From Paenibacillus sp. FSL H8-0332 (GTDB lineage: Bacteria; Bacillota; Bacilli; Paenibacillales; Paenibacillaceae): 64,000 bases of DNA. The notes beneath the pieces were generated by a model. That model searched no databases, was not told the origin of the DNA, and worked only from the letters and a program-made list of their open reading frames with translations. Numbering within the stretch: position 1 is the stretch's first letter; every line of letters begins with the position of its first letter. The DNA lies in contig NZ_CP150145.1 in assembly GCF_037963835.1 (NCBI RefSeq), forward strand, positions 5,332,001-5,396,000. Reading direction: 5' to 3'. Position numbers and translations under genes: made by a program. Shown in pieces: positions 35,201 to 43,790 of the stretch.

Positions 35201-36436
35201 ACGCCGACTCCTGTAGTGGTTCCAGCTCCTGTGAAGTCCCTTGTTGAAGAAGGGGTTCAACAGGTAACGGTAACACCTCTAACTGCATCGAAGGATGGTG
35301 TAACGACAGTAACCGTCAGCGACAGCGATCTGAAGGCCGCTCTGGCCAAAGCCGCTACTGTCAAGACAGCCGTTGTTATCTCTCTTATCAGCATCTCAGA
35401 TAAGTCTGCTGAACTGAGCCTGACTGCTGATCAGGTGAAATTACTGGCCGCCATTCAAGCAGGCAGCACCATTATCGTGAATATTGGCGGATCTGCTGTA
35501 GCCTTGCCGGTATCCTTACTTGCTGCTTCCCCTGCAGGCCAGAGCTTGAAGCTAATAATCAAGCAAGAGCCGGATGCAGCCAGCAAGCTGATTGCAGGTA
35601 CTCCGGGTGCCAAGGTCATCGGAACCCCGGTATCCTATGAAGCTTCATGGACTACAGCTACAGGCAGCACTTACTTGAACGTTCCAACCAACGTATTCAT
35701 CAAGCGCACCTTTACTGTACCTGGCAAGATTGAATCGAAGACCGCAGGTGTACTGTTTGAGAAAGATGGACTGGTGACCCCGGTTGCTTCTGTCTTCACA
35801 CCACAGGCAGACGAAACAACCCTTGTGACAGTAAGCCGTCCTGGCTTCTCCGTGTATGCAGCAGTCAGCAAACCGGCAGCAGCCTTCACTGACATCGCTA
35901 ACTCCAAATCAGCTGTTGCCATTCAGACGTTGGCCGACAAGCTGATCATCCAGGGAACCTCGGCAACTACTTTTGCGCCGCAGAGCAACCTGACCCGTGC
36001 TGAGTTCACAGCACTCTTGACCCGTGCACTGGGCCTTCGTACCGATACCAGCGTAACCTTCTCCGATGTGAAATCAACGGACTGGTACGCTAAGGATGTC
36101 GCCGCAGCCTCCAAGGCCGGTCTGATTCTGGGCATCGGCAATGGCAAGTTTGCACCTACGCAAAAAGTAACCCGTCAGGAACTCGCTGTCATTCTGGACA
36201 GAGCGGTGAAACTGACAGGCACTGAACTGAAGGCTGTTGCTAATCCTTCGTTCACAACTTACTCCGACAGTGCTAAGGTAGCCCCTTATGCCAAGGACAG
36301 TCTGCAAGCTCTGACCAAAGCCGGTATCTTCGCCAGCGAATCAGGCATTGCCTTCAATCCGGCCGCTCCGGCAACCCGTGAGACAGCAGCCGCTGCACTC
36401 TATGAATTGCTGAGCAAGAGCGGATTGATCGAGTAG
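32291..36436 (+). CDS. surface-anchored S8 subtilisin-like serine protease with SLH domains
   Basis: This is a 1,381-residue exoprotease. In order it has: a signal peptide (LSLLTLSLGVAASMIPGAAFA); an I9 propeptide (about 60-160); the S8 catalytic domain with Asp202 (VIDTGVDYTHPD), His252 (HGTHVSGT) and Ser614 (GTSMATPHVAG); and an inserted PA domain between them. Fn3-like regions follow, then a Gly-rich linker (about 955-967), a domain of unknown type, and three SLH repeats from about 1198 to the end. SLH repeats bind pyruvylated wall polymer, so the protease stays on the surface. The TTG at 32291, 8 bases after GGAGG, is the likely start. Confidence 0.94.
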   Translation: MEWTKLPRKLSLLTLSLGVAASMIPGAAFAASSLKTPVSGNHLPALIPANQSYISPQINTKSSNLVRVIVQLSGQPAAVGKYAARQGITALANTATEAAVNSQQEEVLDKAEAKKIDLTVNYKYDTILNGFEVTVPADRIPELAKISGVSSIYPNSTWYALPDQTVTEVTYRNDNAPLKQIHADWAADQGINGAGLKVGVIDTGVDYTHPDIAPAYKGGYDSFYQDNDPYEEVPLTPEEDTEYGVGYAGTSHGTHVSGTIIGQYAATGDVAQKGVAPGAELYVYKVLGRNLEKPNTSSGSSAQVIDGIERAVKDGMDVINLSLGSDSEKDVNSPDSIAINNAVLSGVTAVIANGNNGEAGYFSMGSPAASQLGISVGSVTSPIDAYSGEFKAEIANSVTSVTYDTYFPFHMMAYELANDDFATIIGTKPVRVVYADLGAKEDYPAEDISGSIVLVSRGELGFVDKIANAKERKARAIVIFNGNAQKVDGKSEAILDEDYKDRSDFIGVNLGNGYQNIPTFDIEGSKGRKLARAILANGDNPTYFTFGSEYNHEMTTGDTMSNFSSLGPNFDGNLSIKPDIVAPGDGVLSTWPAYGKGHPETDYSKAYNRISGTSMATPHVAGLALLIKQKHPEYTPFDIRAALANTATPILYEGSPEDLYLQGPGRANVEDAINTPALLQALEPISILDKNFVPQNVINYNPSTSFGTLLPGSEATKVLQLKNMSNSTLTYSASVEWNYGDPKHVSATLDKSSVTAAGKGASTFNLKVNIAADTKPQMLQGNIVLKADGQPNLPVLHLPFAISVDKTTEQPSWGTGIQEAALSQPIVYTNSGAVLNYKLKAKDINYYEVNLIGLDDIKKGSFQVSTTGSPDQFFEPGNYSTVISSTYHPYDHNGDPILDANGNPAVAGLTDGVYKLEILGITAEDNTKTPIKIDYNNDKYYSTYTSFRFITVSDSGSGGSGGGGGGGTVVTPTPVVVPAPVKSLVEEGVQQVTVTPLTASKDGVTTVTVSDSDLKAALAKAATVKTAVVISLISISDKSAELSLTADQVKLLAAIQAGSTIIVNIGGSAVALPVSLLAASPAGQSLKLIIKQEPDAASKLIAGTPGAKVIGTPVSYEASWTTATGSTYLNVPTNVFIKRTFTVPGKIESKTAGVLFEKDGLVTPVASVFTPQADETTLVTVSRPGFSVYAAVSKPAAAFTDIANSKSAVAIQTLADKLIIQGTSATTFAPQSNLTRAEFTALLTRALGLRTDTSVTFSDVKSTDWYAKDVAAASKAGLILGIGNGKFAPTQKVTRQELAVILDRAVKLTGTELKAVANPSFTTYSDSAKVAPYAKDSLQALTKAGIFASESGIAFNPAAPATRETAAAALYELLSKSGLIE

Positions 36437-36452
36437 TAGAATAAGCTTAAGA

Positions 36453-36501
36453 GGCTGTCTCAGTAGTCATTACATGACTACTCGGGACAGCCCTTTTTGT
36501 T
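36453..36501 (+). terminator. terminator of the subtilase gene
   Basis: The stem GGCTGTCTCAGTAGTCAT / ATGACTACTCGGGACAGCC is followed by TTTTTGTTT, 16 bases past the stop. Confidence 0.9.
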
Positions 36502-36668
36502 TGGTTAAGACCCGCTTGAGTACTTGAACAGACGCTGCTACCATAATGTGCATACTACCTCTGATTGTATTTCCTACATTTGATTCTTAGATTTCCGCTT
36601 GATAATGCCCATTTAGAGAATTTCTACTGTTACAATGTGCAACAGATTCAAAAAAGAATAATCCCAGC

Positions 36669-36714
36669 AAAAAGCAGCGCACCGCCTCCAACAATAGAGA
36701 CGGTGCGCTGCTTT
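36669..36714 (-). terminator. terminator of the hrcA-grpE-dnaK-dnaJ operon
   Basis: On the minus strand AAAGCAGCGCACCG pairs with CGGTGCGCTGCTTT, followed by TTGC. It lies 40 bases past dnaJ. Confidence 0.85.
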
Positions 36715-36753
36715 ACAAGCTTTTAAAGTCCTTATTTCATGCTATCTAAAAGT

Positions 36754-37881
36754 TCAGTCTCCCCGGAACGCCCGCTTCACGCGGTCGAAGAACGACTGCT
36801 CCTGCTCATGTGTGTTCTCTCCGTTGAAGGAAGCAAACTGGCGGAGCAGGTCCTTCTGCTCATCGCTGAGCTTGCTAGGCGTGACTACAATGACGCGGAC
36901 ATGCTGATCGCCGACGCCGTTGCCGCGCAGATGCGGAACCCCTTTGCCTTTGAGGCGGAAGAAGGTGCCAGTCTGGGTGCCTGCCGGGATCTTGAGCTTC
37001 ACCTTCTCGGTCAGCGTTGGGATCTCAATCTCGTCACCAAGCGCCGCCTGAGCGAACGTCAAGGGAACCTCGCACATAATATCGTTGTTCTCGCGCTCGA
37101 AGAAATCATGATTCTTCACGCGGATCACAATGTACAGGTCTCCGGCCGGACCGCCGCGTGTGCCGCCTTCGCCTTCACCAGTCATGCGCAGCTGCGCGCC
37201 GTCATCGACACCGGCAGGGATACGCACATGGATCTTGCGCTGTCTCTTCACTTTGCCTTGACCTGCACAGGTGGTGCATTTCTCTTTGATGATTTTGCCT
37301 GTGCCGCTGCAATGGGAGCAGGGACGGCGGTTACGCATCTGTCCAAGCGGTGTATTCTGCACGAATTCCTGTTGCCCGCTGCCATGGCAGACGGAACAGG
37401 TCTCCGGCTTCGTACCCGGCTTGGCTCCGGAGCCAAAGCAGGTATCGCAGGTCTCCGTGCGCGGAATGGTAATATCGGTCTCTTTGCCGAACACCGCTTC
37501 CTTGAATTCAATGGTCATTGTATACTGCAAATCGCCGCCGCGCTGTGGCGCATTCGGATCACGCCGCCCACCGCCGCCGCCGAAGAACATATCGAAGATA
37601 TCACCAAGACCGCCGAAATCTCCGCCACCGCCGCCAAAGCCGCCGCCCATTCCCTGATTAGGGTCAATATGCCCATATTGGTCATACCGCGCCCGCTGTT
37701 GCCCGTCACTCAGGACATCATAGGCTTCCTTAACCTCTTTGAACTTGGCCTCAGCATCACTGGCTTTATTCACATCGGGATGGTACTGGCGCGCCATCTT
37801 GCGGTAGGCCTTCTTCACTTCGTCTTCTGAAGCATCTCTTCCGAGGCCCAGAACCTCATAATAATCACGTTTATCTGCCAC
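36754..37881 (-). CDS. dnaJ: chaperone DnaJ (Hsp40)
   Basis: This 375-residue co-chaperone stimulates the DnaK ATPase and delivers unfolded clients. It has a J domain with YHPDVNK, a Gly/Phe-rich linker and four CxxCxGxG zinc motifs (CDTCFGSG, CSVCHGSG, CSHCSGTG, CTTCAGQG). The C-terminal peptide-binding domains follow. The GTG at 37881 is 8 bases after GGAGG and gives the standard N-terminus ADKRDYYEVLGLG. An in-frame GTG at 37890 lies within the ribosome site. It is the last gene of the CIRCE operon. Confidence 0.97.
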   Translation of the reverse strand: MADKRDYYEVLGLGRDASEDEVKKAYRKMARQYHPDVNKASDAEAKFKEVKEAYDVLSDGQQRARYDQYGHIDPNQGMGGGFGGGGGDFGGLGDIFDMFFGGGGGRRDPNAPQRGGDLQYTMTIEFKEAVFGKETDITIPRTETCDTCFGSGAKPGTKPETCSVCHGSGQQEFVQNTPLGQMRNRRPCSHCSGTGKIIKEKCTTCAGQGKVKRQRKIHVRIPAGVDDGAQLRMTGEGEGGTRGGPAGDLYIVIRVKNHDFFERENNDIMCEVPLTFAQAALGDEIEIPTLTEKVKLKIPAGTQTGTFFRLKGKGVPHLRGNGVGDQHVRVIVVTPSKLSDEQKDLLRQFASFNGENTHEQEQSFFDRVKRAFRGD

Positions 37882-37999
37882 TGCTTTCACCTCCGTACAT
37901 CGTTAATTTCCCCTATATACATGGTAAAAGGAAAGCCAAAACCCGGGATGCCCCGGTCTTGACCTTCCCTCTCACCACATTAGAATTTATCGTCTAAGG

Positions 38000-39847
38000 T
38001 TACCCTTGATTCTTCTCATCGTCAACCACTTCGTAATCCGCATCTACCACGTTATCCTTCTTGGCATTGCCTTCAGAAGCATCCTGACCCGCTTCAGCGG
38101 CCTGCTGTTCCTGTGCAGCCTGCTCATACAGTTTGACGGACAACTGCTGTACAATCTCATTCAGCGCCTCTGTAGCGGCAGTGATTTCTTCCAGGTTGTC
38201 GGTTTCCAGCGCAGCCTTCACCTTGTCCTTGGCTTCATTAGCTTTGTCGATCTCGGAAGCATCGACCTTGTCGCCCAGATCCTTGATTACTTTATCTGTG
38301 GAGTATACGAGCTGGTCAGCACCGTTCTTGGCTTCAACCAGTTCTTTACGCTTACGGTCTTCTTCAGCGTGCAGCTCGGCATCCTTCATCATCTGTTCCA
38401 CTTCTGCGTCACTCAGACCGCTGGAAGAAGTGATGGTGATCTTCTGGCTCTTGTTGGTACCTTTATCTGTAGCAGAGACATTAACGATACCGTTGGCGTC
38501 GATGTCGAAGGTAACTTCGATCTGCGGTACGCCGCGCGGTGCCGGTGGAATCTCGTTCAGCATGAAGCGTCCCAGCGTCTTGTTGCCGTTCGCCATCTCG
38601 CGTTCACCCTGCAATACGTGGATTTCCACGCTAGGCTGGCTGTCTGCGAAGGTCGAGAACACCTGCGATTTGCTTGTAGGGATCGTAGTGTTGCGCTCAA
38701 TCATCTTCGTGAACACGCCGCCTGCAGTTTCGATACCGAGGGACAGCGGAGTTACGTCGAGGAGTACTACGTCTTTTACATCCCCAGTCAGTACGCCCGC
38801 TTGAACAGCAGCACCCAGGGCTACTACTTCATCCGGGTTAACACCTTTGTGCGGATCTTTGCCTGTAAGTTTCTTAATCGCATCCTGTACGGCAGGAATA
38901 CGAGTCGATCCGCCGACCAGTACGATTCTGTGCAGATCAGCAGGCGTCATACCAGCATCCTTCAGCGCTTGACGGGTAGGTCCCAGCGTGCGCTCAACCA
39001 GGCTTGCAGTCAGCTCGTCGAACTTGGCACGGGTCAGGTTGATCTCCAAGTGCTGAGGCACTCCGTCAACTACCGTGATGAACGGAAGCGATACTGTAGT
39101 TGTAAGTACGCCGGACAGCTCTTTCTTCGCTTTTTCCGCAGCATCCTTCAGACGTTGAACAGCCGCTTTGTCCTTGCTCAGGTCAATGCCCTGCTCTTTC
39201 TTGAATTCAGCTACGAGGTAATCCATAACCAGTTGGTCAAAATCATCCCCGCCCAGACGGTTGTCACCGCTGGTAGCCTTTACTTCAAAGAAGCCGTCGC
39301 CCAGTTCAAGAATGGATACGTCGAAGGTACCGCCGCCAAGGTCATAGACCAGGATGGTGTGATCTTCGGATTTCTCCAGACCGTAAGCAAGAGCAGCTGC
39401 TGTTGGCTCGTTGACAATACGCAGCACTTCAAGGCCAGCGATTTTGCCTGCATCCTTGGTAGCCTGACGCTGGCTGTCATTGAAATAAGCAGGAACTGTA
39501 ATAACCGCCTGAGTTACCGTCTGGCCCAGATAGGCTTCAGCATCGGATTTCAGCTTCTGAAGAATCATAGCCGAGATTTCCTGTGCAGAATAGTCTTTGC
39601 CGTCAATGCTTTCTTTGTGGCCTGTACCCATGTGGCGCTTGATCGAAGCGATCGTACGGTCCGGGTTCGTGATGGCCTGGCGTTTTGCCGTTTCACCGAC
39701 GATACGCTCGCCGTCTTTCTTGAAGCCTACAACCGATGGGGTTGTACGCGCGCCTTCCGGATTCGGGATAACGACGGCTTCGCCGCCTTCCATAACGGCA
39801 ACGCAAGAGTTCGTGGTTCCTAAGTCAATACCGATAACTTTACTCAC
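38000..39847 (-). CDS. dnaK: chaperone DnaK (Hsp70)
   Basis: This 615-residue ATP-driven chaperone has an ATPase domain with VIGIDLGTTNSCVAVMEGG, the interdomain linker KDVVLLDVTPLSLGIETAGG and a C-terminal substrate domain and lid. It starts at a GTG at 39847 with GAGGAGG nine bases upstream. An in-frame ATG at 39895 would add a non-family leader. It is transcribed between grpE and dnaJ under HrcA/CIRCE control. Confidence 0.97.
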   Translation of the reverse strand: MSKVIGIDLGTTNSCVAVMEGGEAVVIPNPEGARTTPSVVGFKKDGERIVGETAKRQAITNPDRTIASIKRHMGTGHKESIDGKDYSAQEISAMILQKLKSDAEAYLGQTVTQAVITVPAYFNDSQRQATKDAGKIAGLEVLRIVNEPTAAALAYGLEKSEDHTILVYDLGGGTFDVSILELGDGFFEVKATSGDNRLGGDDFDQLVMDYLVAEFKKEQGIDLSKDKAAVQRLKDAAEKAKKELSGVLTTTVSLPFITVVDGVPQHLEINLTRAKFDELTASLVERTLGPTRQALKDAGMTPADLHRIVLVGGSTRIPAVQDAIKKLTGKDPHKGVNPDEVVALGAAVQAGVLTGDVKDVVLLDVTPLSLGIETAGGVFTKMIERNTTIPTSKSQVFSTFADSQPSVEIHVLQGEREMANGNKTLGRFMLNEIPPAPRGVPQIEVTFDIDANGIVNVSATDKGTNKSQKITITSSSGLSDAEVEQMMKDAELHAEEDRKRKELVEAKNGADQLVYSTDKVIKDLGDKVDASEIDKANEAKDKVKAALETDNLEEITAATEALNEIVQQLSVKLYEQAAQEQQAAEAGQDASEGNAKKDNVVDADYEVVDDEKNQG

Positions 39848-39921
39848 TGTAATGTGCCTCCTCAGAAATAATGTGAAGCCCGGGGCTTCATCCATTTTTT
39901 ATTATCTTATATAGAACAGAA

Positions 39922-40509
39922 CTACATGCTGACTTTGACCATGGCCGGACGAAGAACCTTATCCTTCAGGAGATAGCCCTTCTGGACCTCTTCCGTCACG
40001 ATGCCTTCCTCGTGCTCCTCGCTCTCCACCTGCATGATCGCCTGATGATATTCAGGGTTAAATGGCTGTCCTACCACTTCCATGGCTGTAAGTCCTTCAG
40101 ACATAAGGACTCCCTCCAGCTGCCGGAAAATCATATTCACGCCTTTGATGAACGCTTCAGCGTCTGCACCTGCTGCAGGAGTCGCCAGTGCGCGTTCAAA
40201 GTTATCCATTACCGGAAGCAGCTCGGTTACAAGCTTAGACGTTGCGTACTTCGCCAGCTCTTCCTTTTCTTTCTGGGTCCGGCGGCGGAAGTTATCGAAA
40301 TCAGCCTGCACACGCAAAGTGCGCGCCTGATGTTCATCTGCAAGCTCCTGCAGCTTTCTGTATTCCTCATTGTCTGAAGCCGCCTCGCCGGCCTCTTCAG
40401 CCGTAAATGAGCCGCTGTCTGCTCCAGCTTCAGCCTCATCGGCCGCCTGGTTCTCATTCACCTTAGGATCATTCTTCTCATTCATTTCTTGAACCTTTTC
40501 CTCTTTCAA
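39922..40509 (-). CDS. grpE: nucleotide exchange factor GrpE
   Basis: This 195-residue DnaK nucleotide-exchange factor has an acidic disordered N-terminus (to about 55), a long coiled coil (LQELADEHQARTLRVQADFDNFRRR), and a beta-domain (GEMEVVGQPFNPEYHQAIMQVESEE-like region near the end). The TTG at 40509 has AAGGAGGT ten bases upstream. It is the second gene of the hrcA operon. Confidence 0.96.
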   Translation of the reverse strand: MKEEKVQEMNEKNDPKVNENQAADEAEAGADSGSFTAEEAGEAASDNEEYRKLQELADEHQARTLRVQADFDNFRRRTQKEKEELAKYATSKLVTELLPVMDNFERALATPAAGADAEAFIKGVNMIFRQLEGVLMSEGLTAMEVVGQPFNPEYHQAIMQVESEEHEEGIVTEEVQKGYLLKDKVLRPAMVKVSM

Positions 40510-40558
40510 GTTGTCTTCACCTCCTTAATATCATTCACGATGGACTAGTACACTCTGT

Positions 40559-41590
40559 TCACTTATACCAGTGTGCCAGCATCGCTGTCAAATCCCGGGA
40601 TAGAATCCCCAGAATACCCATTACTCGCGCGTACTCCATACGGGTCGGGCCGAGGATGCCGATGCTCCCAAGCGGCTTACCGTCCAGTGAATAGGTCGCG
40701 GTAATCAGACTACAGTTGGCAAAAGCCTCATGCTTATTCTCTGTACCTATGCGCACTTGCATTCCTGTTCCGCCGCTGGCCGGGGTAAGCATTTTGAGCA
40801 GGGTAGGTGTCTCTTCCAGCAGATCCAGAATAGTCTTCACCTTATCGACGTCCTTGAACTCCGGCTGGGTGAGCATATTCGTAGCTCCGCTTAGGTAGAT
40901 ACGCTGTTCATGGTCGCTCTCAAGCGCCGTATCCAGCACCTGCATTAATTCTTCATAGTGGGAGATGTGGCGCTGCATTTCTTCACCCAGCTCGGAATAG
41001 AGCTGACTCTTCAGCTTGTAGAGCGGTACATTGACCAGCTTGCTGTTCAACAGATTAACGACCTTCTCCATCTCGGATACTGATATCTCCGGAGGAAGGC
41101 TTACGGTCTTGTTCTCTACCTGCCCGGTGCTGGTAACGATAATCGCCACAGCGGTCTTGTCATCGAGCGGAAGCAGCTGGAAATGGCGCAATGAAGTATG
41201 AAAAACCTCCGGTCCAAGCAGGATGGAAGTATAATTCGTCATATTGGAAAGAATCATTGCCGCATGTTGGATGACCTGCTCCGTAGCATTCAGCTTCTCT
41301 GCGAAAAAAGCGCGGATCGTGCCCAGTTCGGCCGTTTCGGCGGAATTCCACGGTACCAGATGATCCACATAATAGCGGTAGCCCTTATGGGACGGGATTC
41401 TCCCCGCCGAAGTATGAGGTTGCTCCAGATAACCCAGATCCTCCAGATCGGCCATTTCGTTGCGGATCGTGGCAGGACTGTAGCCCACATCCCCGCGTTT
41501 CGAGATACTGCGCGAGCCTACCGGCTCAGCGGAAGAAATATAATCATCGACAATGGCATTCAGTATCATTCTCTGGCGTTCAGTTAACAT
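40559..41590 (-). CDS. hrcA: heat-inducible transcription repressor HrcA
   Basis: This 343-residue repressor binds CIRCE with GroEL help. Its N-terminal winged helix (LTERQRMILNAIVDDYISSAEPVGSRSISKR...YSPATIRNEMADLEDLGYL) is followed by a GAF-like dimerisation core. The ATG at 41590 has GGAGGG upstream. A further in-frame start at 41656 would overlap the CIRCE element itself and is rejected. It is autoregulated through that element. Confidence 0.96.
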   Translation of the reverse strand: MLTERQRMILNAIVDDYISSAEPVGSRSISKRGDVGYSPATIRNEMADLEDLGYLEQPHTSAGRIPSHKGYRYYVDHLVPWNSAETAELGTIRAFFAEKLNATEQVIQHAAMILSNMTNYTSILLGPEVFHTSLRHFQLLPLDDKTAVAIIVTSTGQVENKTVSLPPEISVSEMEKVVNLLNSKLVNVPLYKLKSQLYSELGEEMQRHISHYEELMQVLDTALESDHEQRIYLSGATNMLTQPEFKDVDKVKTILDLLEETPTLLKMLTPASGGTGMQVRIGTENKHEAFANCSLITATYSLDGKPLGSIGILGPTRMEYARVMGILGILSRDLTAMLAHWYK

Positions 41591-41625
41591 GTTATTCCCT
41601 CCTATCCGGCTGTGGCTCCGATTCG

Positions 41626-41652
41626 TTAGCACTCTAACGAGATGAGTGCTAA
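41626..41652. promoter_or_regulatory. CIRCE operator (HrcA binding site)
   Basis: This is a perfect TTAGCACTC-N9-GAGTGCTAA inverted repeat, 36 bases upstream of the hrcA start. Confidence 0.97.
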
Positions 41653-41663
41653 CCACTAATACA

Positions 41664-41693
41664 AAAATACCAAACTGACCTCGGCATTGTCAA
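41664..41693 (-). promoter_or_regulatory. sigma-A type promoter of the hrcA operon
   Basis: On the minus strand TTGACA (41688-41693) and TATTTT (41664-41669) are separated by 18 bases, just upstream of CIRCE. Confidence 0.65.
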
Positions 41694-41790
41694 GTGAGTT
41701 CAGCAACTTGATTGCGCCTATTTTAGTTAAAGCAATATAACATCCATACATCCATCAGGCATCATTGTTGTACGTTGTGCTTGTATCTGC

Positions 41791-41842
41791 AAAAAACCAC
41801 TGTTCTCCGGGAAGCTGATGCTTCAGGGTGACAGTGGTTTCT
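41791..41842 (-). terminator. terminator of the GNAT gene
   Basis: On the minus strand AAACCACTGTCACCC...GGAGAACAGTGGTTTTTT forms a long stem with a T-run. It separates this gene from hrcA. Confidence 0.8.
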
Positions 41843-41877
41843 TATTATATAGTTTACCGGGGCTATGGCCCGCCGGA

Positions 41878-42387
41878 TTAGTCCAGTCTCTTCAGCACGG
41901 CGATCTCGTCGCAGGCATGCTGCTTCTTGCAGTTCACACAATCGGTCCAGACCTTCTCGGGGAAAATCTCCTTCTGCACCACATCGAAGCCGTTCTTAAG
42001 GAAGAAGTCCACGGCATAGGTCAGTGCCATAATCTTCGGGATTCGCTGCCGTCTGGCTTCTTCAACCAGCTTCTCCAGAATCATCGTGCCTACGCCCTTG
42101 CCCTTGCCTTCATCACGCAGTCCAATGGAACGGACCTCAACAAGATCACTTCCGAGCCGGAACAAGGAACCGCAGCCGACAAATTTTCCGCCGATCTCGG
42201 CGATCACGAACTGGTCGATCTGGCGGGTCAGTGCTTGCCTTGAACGGGGCAGCATAATCCCCTGCCTGGCATACTCCTCTATCATCAGATACAGCGGCTC
42301 TACATCTTCCACCGTAGCATTTCTGCATATCACTTGCTGCTCCCCCGCAGGAGAAGCCTTTTGGAAATGATCCGTTTTGACAAGCAC
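41878..42387 (-). CDS. GNAT N-acetyltransferase, N-acetylglutamate-synthase-like
   Basis: This 169-residue protein has the acetyl-CoA pyrophosphate loop (VRSIGLRDEGKGKGVGTMILEKLVEEAR). Its Cys-containing C-terminus (FPEKVWTDCVNCKKQHACDEIAVLK) is found in the short ArgA-like acetyltransferases. It may acetylate glutamate for arginine synthesis, but other small substrates are possible. It starts at a GTG at 42387 after GAGGGGTGAG. It lies between hemW and hrcA, a slot that is empty in Bacillus subtilis. Confidence 0.8.
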   Translation of the reverse strand: MLVKTDHFQKASPAGEQQVICRNATVEDVEPLYLMIEEYARQGIMLPRSRQALTRQIDQFVIAEIGGKFVGCGSLFRLGSDLVEVRSIGLRDEGKGKGVGTMILEKLVEEARRQRIPKIMALTYAVDFFLKNGFDVVQKEIFPEKVWTDCVNCKKQHACDEIAVLKRLD

Positions 42388-42461
42388 CTTGACTCACCCC
42401 TCGTTGTTAATATGAATAAATATACAACAGAGTGAATTACAATTCAAGAGGTATTTCAAAA

Positions 42462-43646
42462 TTAAACCTCTGTCAAAGCACCGACAAATTCCCCGAAAAC
42501 ATCGTTGCCAAACAGGATTCCCTGCTTGCTCAGGCGATAGGTGTCCCCGGCCTGCTCCAGCAGTCCTGCCTTCAGCATTTTATGCAGCGGTGCGGCAAAA
42601 ACAGCCTCCAGCGGCTTCCCGAACTGCGAGCGGAACGCTGCATCCGATACCCCTTCGCGCATCCGCAGGCCGACCATCATGAAATCCTCCATCGCCTCCT
42701 GCTCGGAGATCTCAAAGCTGTCCAGACGTGGCAGCCCGCTGCGCGAAGCCTCGTTATACGGGTTCACGCCCTTGATATTCATGTGCCGCTGCCGGCCCAC
42801 ATATCCATGTGCCCCTGCTCCAAGGCCATAATAATCCTCGTTGCGCCAGTACGTTATATTGTGGCGGCTCTCCAGCCCCGGCTTGGCAAAGTTACTGATC
42901 TCATACTGCGTATACCCTGCGGCCTCCATAGTAGACATAAGCAGCAAATACATCGCCAGCTCATCCTCTTCATTCGGCAGCGGAAGCTTGTTCTTGTTGA
43001 ACAGGGTGTGGAACAGCGTGTTCTCCTCCACCTTCAGGCTGTAGATGGAATAATGCGGAAGATCCAGCGCCAGCGCCTTGTCAATGCTCTCTCTGAGCAT
43101 ATCCACCGTCTGGTTCGGCAGGCCGAACATCAGATCCAGCGACAGGTTATCCAGACCAACCGCACGGGCATTCTCCAGACTGCGGTATACGTCGTTCACA
43201 TCATGAATCCGGCCGATTCCGCTCAGCAGCTCATTCTGGAAGGCCTGCACCCCGAAGCTGACCCGGTTGACGCCGCCTTCCTTCATGACTCTGAGCTTGT
43301 CGATATCCGTTGTGCCAGGATTAGCTTCCATCGAGAATTCAATATGCTCATCCCACTGCGGGAAATGCCTGCGGACCGATTGCAGAAAATAAGCCATCTC
43401 ATCAGGCTTCAGTACAGTAGGCGTACCCCCGCCGACAAAAATCGTCTTGATCACACCAGGAGGCGTATGTTGCACGGTCAGTTCCATTTCACGGTCAAGT
43501 GCATGGAGATAGTCCATCACCGGCTGGTCCTTCAGCACATAAGAATTGAAATCACAATAGAAGCATTTATTGGTGCAAAACGGAATGTGAATATATACGG
43601 CCTCAGGGGGACGGCCATTGTGTGCAGTGTTCGTAGCTGTATTCAT
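42462..43646 (-). CDS. hemW: radical SAM heme chaperone HemW
   Basis: This 394-residue protein has the radical-SAM CTNKCFYCDF cluster motif and the HemN/HemW C-terminal domain. This family binds heme and is usually mis-named oxygen-independent coproporphyrinogen oxidase. The lepA-hemW-hrcA neighbourhood is the standard HemW context. The ATG at 43646 with AAAGGAG upstream replaces an unlikely longer start at 43724. Confidence 0.94.
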   Translation of the reverse strand: MNTATNTAHNGRPPEAVYIHIPFCTNKCFYCDFNSYVLKDQPVMDYLHALDREMELTVQHTPPGVIKTIFVGGGTPTVLKPDEMAYFLQSVRRHFPQWDEHIEFSMEANPGTTDIDKLRVMKEGGVNRVSFGVQAFQNELLSGIGRIHDVNDVYRSLENARAVGLDNLSLDLMFGLPNQTVDMLRESIDKALALDLPHYSIYSLKVEENTLFHTLFNKNKLPLPNEEDELAMYLLLMSTMEAAGYTQYEISNFAKPGLESRHNITYWRNEDYYGLGAGAHGYVGRQRHMNIKGVNPYNEASRSGLPRLDSFEISEQEAMEDFMMVGLRMREGVSDAAFRSQFGKPLEAVFAAPLHKMLKAGLLEQAGDTYRLSKQGILFGNDVFGEFVGALTEV

Positions 43647-43704
43647 GAGCTGTCTCCTTTGTTCTATTAATATACAGGCCTTCCACAGCACCTGCTGCTG
43701 AAAA

Positions 43705-43751
43705 GCAAGAAGAAACGGCTGCACCGCCCTGCGTAGGACGGCACCCGTTTC
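43705..43751 (-). terminator. lepA terminator, also copy 2 of the dispersed hairpin repeat
   Basis: GAAACGG...CCGCCCTGCGTAGGACGG...CCGTTTC forms a long stem. On the minus strand it is followed by TTCTTGCTTTT. Its layout matches the hairpins at 3563 and 53574. Confidence 0.65.
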
Positions 43752-43790
43752 TGTGATAAACCGAAAGCTCCGGGAGGAGCTTATATGCTG

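Larger units (their letters stand above)
36437..36753. other. convergent intergenic region
   Basis: This space between the subtilase and dnaJ contains the two genes' terminators (36453-36501 and 36669-36714). Nothing else is recognised. Confidence 0.6.

Noticed and set aside
36739..37830. 363-codon plus-strand open frame opposite dnaJ
   Set aside because: It is antisense to a complete DnaJ with all four zinc motifs and has no independent evidence.
38006..39823. 605-codon plus-strand open frame opposite dnaK
   Set aside because: This is a well-known artefact: dnaK genes often carry long antisense frames. The sense strand is unambiguous DnaK.
41591..41656. N-terminal extension of hrcA to 41656
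   Set aside because: It would translate through the CIRCE operator, and the ATG at 41590 has a good ribosome site and the standard HrcA N-terminus.
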